Below, piece after piece: positions 5,191-8,266 of a stretch of DNA of 8,266 nt. This DNA is from an uncultured Clostridia bacterium (GTDB taxonomy: Bacteria; Bacillota; Clostridia; Oscillospirales; Oscillospiraceae). The notes under the pieces were generated by a model that saw only the letters and a program-made list of their open reading frames with translations, ran no database searches and was not told where the DNA came from. Location of the stretch: NCBI GenBank assembly GCA_946619065.1, contig CAMOLY010000047.1, positions 1-8,266 of the forward strand. Direction: 5' to 3'. Each line of letters begins with the position of its first letter. Positions within the stretch are counted from its first letter, which is position 1. Made by a program: the position numbers and the translations under genes.

Positions 5191-6684
5191 TCATACCTCA
5201 TTTATCACAGTGTTGTCCTGCATCTCCGCCTCCCCGCTCCCCAGCGCGGAGATCAGCTCCCGCTTGGCGCGGAGAACGTCGTCGATGCGCTCGACGTATT
5301 CCTTCGGATACTTGGGATTGCATTGGCGGACCAGCTTCGCAGCGCCGAGCATGCGCTTGCTCACCGCGCCGCCGCCGAGGGCGAGGATGCTGTGCAGCTC
5401 CTCCATCATATAGATGTTGTACAGGCAGGCGTCCGCATCGCGGCACCAGCCGACGTTTTCGAAGCTGCCCGACATATACTTCTGCCTGTAAAGATAGTAG
5501 GGCTCATAGCCCCGGGCGGAGAGCGCGCGGTTGGCGGTCTCCACCATGGCTTCCACGGCCGCCTGGTCCGGCAGGGCGCTCCGGTGCTCGAAGAGGTAGG
5601 CGCCCTTTTTCAGCGTCAGGGTGTGGACCGTGACGTTGGACGGCTCCAGGTCCAGCACCCGCCGCAGAGAAGCCTCGAAGCTCCGGGGATCGTCGCCGGG
5701 CAGACCGGCGATCAGATCCATGTTGATGCTCCGGAAGCCGGCCTCCGCCGCCTGGGCATAGGCGCGCTCGATGTCGGCAGCCGTGTGCGGTCTTCCCACC
5801 GCCCGGAGCACCGCGTCGTTCATCGACTGGGGGTTGATGCTCACCCGGCCGGCCCCGCACGAACGGATCACCCGGAGCTTTTCCGGGGTCACGGTATCCG
5901 GCCTGCCGGCCTCCACCGTATATTCTATCAGGCGGCCCAGGTCAAAATGCCTCGCAATCGCCTCCATCAGAATTTTCAGCTGCTCCGCCGACAGGGTCGT
6001 GGGCGTGCCGCCGCCGATGTAGAGGGTGCGGACGTGCCGCCCGGCTACCCGCAGGGCCCCGCCCACGGTCTCGATCTCCCGCAGGAGGCAGGCAAGATAG
6101 GGCTCCAGCAGGGCGCCGGCGCTGCCGATGGTCTGGCTGACGAAGGAGCAGTAGGCGCAGCGGGTGGGACAGAAGGGGATGCCCACATAGACCGACAGGT
6201 CCTCCGGCGCCAGCACAGACGCGGCCCGGACCGAGTACCCGCTGGCGGTGACGCAGAGGCTCCGCCGCGCCGGGGAGACGAAAAACACGTCCCGCAGCAG
6301 CCGGTCGGCGCTTTCGGGGGTGCCGCCGGCCAGCAGATGCCGGGTGGTCAGCTTGGTGGGCCGGACCCCGGACAGGGCCCCCCAGGGGGGCGGCGCGGGC
6401 AGGTGCGGCAGGGCCGCCAGATAGTAGCTCCGCTGCAGGATCCGCCGCCGCAGGGCGTAGGTCTCCTTTTCCCGGGCGAGCCGCTGGACGGCGCGGGTGG
6501 TCACCCCGTTCCGGGTGATCTTCGCGGTGGCTGTCAGATATTTTTCCCCGTAACTGAGCCGCGATACCGCCCCGTCGCCCCGGAAGGGGGACTCGCAGTA
6601 TTCCATCGGCTCCAGCGGGAACAGGCAGAGCTGCAGCTGCTCCAGGGCGTAGCGGTCGGTGTGACCGGAGAGGTAAAGCTTCAT
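5191..6684 (-). CDS. hemZ: HemZ-type radical SAM protein (coproporphyrinogen dehydrogenase family)
   Basis: This 497-residue protein is close in length to Bacillus HemZ (about 500). The radical SAM cluster motif CxxxCxxC is CPTRCAYC with Cys172, Cys176 and Cys179, followed by the SAM-binding GGGTP at 224-228. An N-terminal extension of about 165 residues precedes the barrel, as in HemZ but not HemN or HemW. YRQKYMSGSFENVGWC at 399-414 is a HemZ-like C-terminal signature. The annotated reaction is oxygen-independent oxidative decarboxylation of coproporphyrinogen III, but HemZ's in vivo role is poorly established and a chaperone or other tetrapyrrole role is possible. The ATG has AAGGA seven bases upstream. 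It follows the MBL hydrolase by 28 bases and precedes the kinase by 3, so one transcript is likely. All key residues are present. Confidence 0.94.
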   Translation of the reverse strand: MKLYLSGHTDRYALEQLQLCLFPLEPMEYCESPFRGDGAVSRLSYGEKYLTATAKITRNGVTTRAVQRLAREKETYALRRRILQRSYYLAALPHLPAPPPWGALSGVRPTKLTTRHLLAGGTPESADRLLRDVFFVSPARRSLCVTASGYSVRAASVLAPEDLSVYVGIPFCPTRCAYCSFVSQTIGSAGALLEPYLACLLREIETVGGALRVAGRHVRTLYIGGGTPTTLSAEQLKILMEAIARHFDLGRLIEYTVEAGRPDTVTPEKLRVIRSCGAGRVSINPQSMNDAVLRAVGRPHTAADIERAYAQAAEAGFRSINMDLIAGLPGDDPRSFEASLRRVLDLEPSNVTVHTLTLKKGAYLFEHRSALPDQAAVEAMVETANRALSARGYEPYYLYRQKYMSGSFENVGWCRDADACLYNIYMMEELHSILALGGGAVSKRMLGAAKLVRQCNPKYPKEYVERIDDVLRAKRELISALGSGEAEMQDNTVINEV

Positions 6685-6712
6685 TGCGGTATCCTTATTC
6701 TCTGTTCCTTCT

Positions 6713-7318
6713 TCACTCGATTCGGCGAAGCGCCATCTGAAGAAACGGGTTCGTTTCCCGTTCCGCTGCCAGCGTCGTCTCCTCCCCGTGGCCGGGGTAA
6801 ACCGTGTAGTCCCCCGCCAGCTCCGCCAGACGGCGGAAGGAGCGGATCATATCCGCCGGGCTGCCGCCGGGGAGGTCGGTGCGGCCGCAGGAGCCGGCAA
6901 ACAGGGTATCCCCCGAAAAGAGCAGGTCTCCGCAGAGGAAGCAGACGCTGCCCGGGGTGTGGCCCGGGGTGTGCAGGACCTTCACCTGCGTCCCGGCCAG
7001 GTCCAGCACGTCTCCGTCGGCCAGGTCCCGGTCCGCAACAAGCCCTCTGTTCAGCGGGAGAGGGAGATCCCGGTCCGCCGGATGCACAAAGACCTGCGCG
7101 CCGGTCAGCTCCCGGATCCGCTTCACGTCGCCGCAGTGGTCAAAATGCCCGTGGGTCAGCAGGATCCCCCGGACCTTCAGCCCCAGCGCTCCGATCCGGG
7201 CCGCCGCCGGCTCCGCGTCGTCGCCGGGGTCGATGACCACAGCGTTTTTTGTGGTTTCGTCATATAACAGATAGCAGTTGGTCCCGATGGACCCGACCGG
7301 AAGGGATGTGACTGTCAT
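6713..7318 (-). CDS. MBL-fold metallohydrolase, glyoxalase II/YcbL-like
   Basis: This 201-residue protein has the size of the compact YcbL-like glyoxalase II relatives that lack the C-terminal helical domain of classical GloB. The two-zinc site is complete: THGHFDH at 55-61 (His56, His58, Asp60, His61), His120 in HTPGHTPGS, Asp137 in FSGDTLF and His177 in YPGHGEE. These enzymes hydrolyse thioesters such as hydroxyacyl-glutathione or related small thiol esters in the cytosol; the real substrate in a clostridium without glutathione is unknown. The start is ATG at 7318 with AGAGGTG (7324-7330) five bases upstream; the longer open frame upstream runs through the ATGAAA repeat cluster and is rejected. 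It lies between dtd and hemZ, a Firmicutes gene order often headed by relA. Confidence 0.92.
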   Translation of the reverse strand: MTVTSLPVGSIGTNCYLLYDETTKNAVVIDPGDDAEPAAARIGALGLKVRGILLTHGHFDHCGDVKRIRELTGAQVFVHPADRDLPLPLNRGLVADRDLADGDVLDLAGTQVKVLHTPGHTPGSVCFLCGDLLFSGDTLFAGSCGRTDLPGGSPADMIRSFRRLAELAGDYTVYPGHGEETTLAAERETNPFLQMALRRIE

Positions 7319-7330
7319 AAAGGCACCTCT

Positions 7331-7470
7331 AAAACGAATGAAACTATGAAAAAATGAAAAAATGAAAAAATTATGGTATTTTCCATATCTTCGATATGGA
7401 AAATGAATTTCAATCGTCCCGAAGGGACACCGAAATAGTTTCATCGTTTCATAGTTTCATATTTTCATTT
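7331..7470. repeat. AT-rich inverted-repeat cluster between dtd and the MBL gene
   Basis: The outer arms GAAACTATGAAA (7340-7351) and TTTCATAGTTTC (7447-7458) are exactly complementary, and both extend into 8-9-bp tandems of ATGAAAAA or ATGAAAC type. Inside are two hairpins: ATTTTCCATATC/GATATGGAAAAT around TTC (7378-7404, 12-bp perfect stem) and GTCCC/GGGAC around GAA (7416-7428). The base composition is far more AT-rich than the flanking genes. On the minus strand the 12-bp hairpin is followed a few bases later by runs of T, so weak termination or attenuation between dtd and the MBL gene is possible. Confidence 0.85.
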
Positions 7471-7476
7471 AATTTC

Positions 7477-7926
7477 CTACGCCAAATCTCCCGAATCCAC
7501 CACAATGGTCACCGGGCCGTCGTTGACGCTTTCCACCTGCATGTCCGCGCCGAATTCGCCGTGCTGGGGCGGGCAGCCCAGACGGGCGCATTCGGAGAGG
7601 AAAAATTCGTACAGCGGGATCGCGACGGAGGGATCTGCGGCCCCGGTGAAGCTGGGGCGCCGGCCCTTGCGGACGTTTCCGTAGAGGGTGAACTGGCTCA
7701 CCACCAGCACCTGCCCGCCCACCGATTCGAGGCCCAGGTTCATCTTCCCCGCCTCGTCACAGAAAATCCGCAGGCCCAGGAGCTTTTCGGCCAGCTTGGT
7801 CGCGTCCTTTTTCGTGTCGTCCGGCCCGATCCCCAGCAGGATCAGAAACCCGGTCCCGATCTGTCCGTTGACCCTGCCGTCGATGGTCACCGACGCGGAG
7901 GAAACTCTGGTTAGTACTGCTCTCAT
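7477..7926 (-). CDS. dtd: D-aminoacyl-tRNA deacylase (DTD)
   Basis: This 149-residue protein is full length for DTD, which hydrolyses D-amino acids (and glycine mischarged on tRNA-Ala) from tRNAs in the cytosol as a homodimer. The family's two signature motifs are present: SQFTLYG at 77-83, providing the SQxT motif, and VNDGPVT at 134-140, providing the Gly-cisPro motif that rejects L-amino acids. The N-terminus MRAVLTRVSSASVTIDG is typical and fixes the ATG at 7926, which has AGGAG 8-9 bases upstream (7936-7940). The open frame continues upstream to 8103 but only through repeat DNA. The usual upstream neighbour relA is not seen; repeats fill the DNA to the end of the window. Confidence 0.96.
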   Translation of the reverse strand: MRAVLTRVSSASVTIDGRVNGQIGTGFLILLGIGPDDTKKDATKLAEKLLGLRIFCDEAGKMNLGLESVGGQVLVVSQFTLYGNVRKGRRPSFTGAADPSVAIPLYEFFLSECARLGCPPQHGEFGADMQVESVNDGPVTIVVDSGDLA

Positions 7927-7960
7927 CGAATGGTTCTCCTGTAAGATTCGGGGGATTTCG

Positions 7961-8004
7961 TTTCGTCCGGAGACAGCGTTTCGTCCGGAGACAGGGTTTC
8001 GTCC
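7961..8004 (+). repeat. 18-bp tandem repeat upstream of dtd
   Basis: Two near-identical units TTTCGTCCGGAGACAGSG (7961-7978, 7979-7996) are followed by a third that breaks off as TTTCGTCC directly at the H copy b hairpin. The same TTTCGTCC word precedes H copy a (2360-2367) and occurs again near 2479-2486, so it belongs to the H family's flank. It lies in the dtd 5' leader, 21 bases beyond the Shine-Dalgarno. Confidence 0.85.
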
Positions 8005-8093
8005 GGGCGCACACCGTGCGCCCACGGCGCGAGACGAGCTCCGTTGGTTTTGATCGTGACAAATCCCGTTCTGTGGGCGCATGATATGCGCCC
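8005..8093 (-). repeat. H element copy b, inverted
   Basis: This is the reverse complement of the element at 2368-2456, with 75 of 89 positions identical and exactly equal length. The hairpins are GGGCGCAC/GTGCGCCC around ACC (8005-8023) and GGGCGCAT/ATGCGCCC around GAT (8075-8093). As in copy a, one end has the AC/GT stem and the other the AT/AT stem, and their polarity is preserved when the copy is inverted. Most substitutions are in the interior and the loops. Confidence 0.85.
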
Positions 8094-8116
8094 CGACGGA
8101 CAAGCACGCAACCCAC

Positions 8117-8249
8117 CGTAGTGGCCCGTGACCACACGGGCCATAGCGCGAAGCGCAAGTTGCTTGCGGTGCGGGTATTACGGGGGTTATGGCTGACGGG
8201 GGGTATGGCCTGGCGGGGGTTATGGCCGCTGTGGTCAGCGGCCACTACG
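8117..8249 (-). repeat. R1 copy c, inverted REP/BIME-like element
   Basis: This 133-bp unit is in the opposite orientation to copies a and b. Hairpin 8122-8143 has arms TGGCCCGTG/CACGGGCCA around ACCA. Hairpin 8223-8244 has TGGCCGCTG/CAGCGGCCA around TGGT. It begins CGTAG and ends CTACG. It is longer than the other copies because the interior carries about three variants of the CCATAACCCCCGTCAG word (on the minus strand) and an extra GC-rich segment near 8156-8185. Confidence 0.82.
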
Positions 8250-8266
8250 GGTCAGCGGCCACTACG
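8233..8266 (-). repeat. 17-bp tandem array T3, cut by the window end
   Basis: Two 17-bp units GGTCAGCGGCCACTACG (8233-8249 and 8250-8266) are the reverse complement of the last T1 unit. The first is also the outer half-hairpin of R1 copy c. The array probably continues beyond the window, so its size is unknown. Confidence 0.85.

Noticed and set aside
5323..7236. 637-codon plus-strand open frame
   Set aside because: It lies antisense to hemZ and the MBL gene, both with intact catalytic motifs. The product is Gly/Ala/Pro/Arg-rich without a recognisable domain, as expected from stop-poor GC-rich DNA.
7927..8103. N-terminal extension of DTD by 59 residues
   Set aside because: It is encoded by H and the TTTCGTCC tandem. 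DTD family proteins start at the MRAVLTRV segment, which has its own well-placed AGGAG.
1..8266. tRNA, rRNA, riboswitch or transposase gene
   Set aside because: No cloverleaf, rRNA-like segment, known aptamer core or Y1/DDE motif was recognised on either strand by eye; a covariance search was not possible.

Overview
The window looks like a chromosomal segment of a GC-rich, low-oxygen member of the Clostridia (Bacillota), plausibly a gut Oscillospiraceae/Ruminococcaceae-type organism. The evidence is a HemZ-type radical SAM protein, a SpoVB/YabM-type flippase, the dtd - metallo-beta-lactamase hydrolase - hemZ gene order typical of Firmicutes, and strong AGGAGG-like ribosome binding sites. The family-level placement is inference; no marker gene here settles it.

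All seven convincing genes lie on the minus strand. In transcription order they are: dtd (7926-7477), an MBL-fold hydrolase (7318-6713), hemZ (6684-5191), a uridine-kinase-family nucleoside kinase (5187-4258), an MTA/SAH/5'-deoxyadenosine deaminase-type amidohydrolase (4075-2744), a SpoVB/MurJ-like lipid flippase (2054-432) and an HU-type DNA-binding protein (337-62). HU has its own promoter in the 94-base gap upstream and is closed by a perfect 18-bp terminator hairpin at 14-55. The MBL-hemZ-kinase stretch is tight (28-base and 3-base gaps) and probably forms one transcript with dtd. The functions are housekeeping: tRNA proofreading, thiol-ester type hydrolysis, radical SAM/tetrapyrrole chemistry, nucleoside phosphorylation, salvage of SAM by-products, envelope lipid flipping and nucleoid structure. 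I see no credible plus-strand gene.

The unusual part is between the genes. Four gaps are filled by structured repeats of at least five kinds. (1) R1: REP/BIME-like elements, three copies, each made of two facing hairpins that carry GTAG at the outer foot (2250-2345, 2544-2655, and inverted 8117-8249). (2) T: tandem 17/18-bp arrays whose unit is exactly the 5' half of an R1 hairpin (2199-2266, 2490-2560, 8233-8266). (3) H: an 89-bp element with a hairpin at each end (2368-2456, and inverted 8005-8093). (4) A hairpin cluster with four GAAG spacers followed by four CTTC spacers (4101-4260). (5) An AT-rich cluster between dtd and the MBL gene (7331-7470) built on ATGAAAC-like words. In families 1, 3 and 4 the stems differ by compensated base changes, so structure rather than sequence is being kept. 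The order T-R1-H recurs in opposite orientation on the two sides of the five-gene block from dtd to the amidohydrolase.

No transposase, CRISPR array, tRNA or rRNA was seen in the window. The REP-like character predicts an IS200/IS605-like (RAYT) enzyme elsewhere in the genome, which cannot be tested here.
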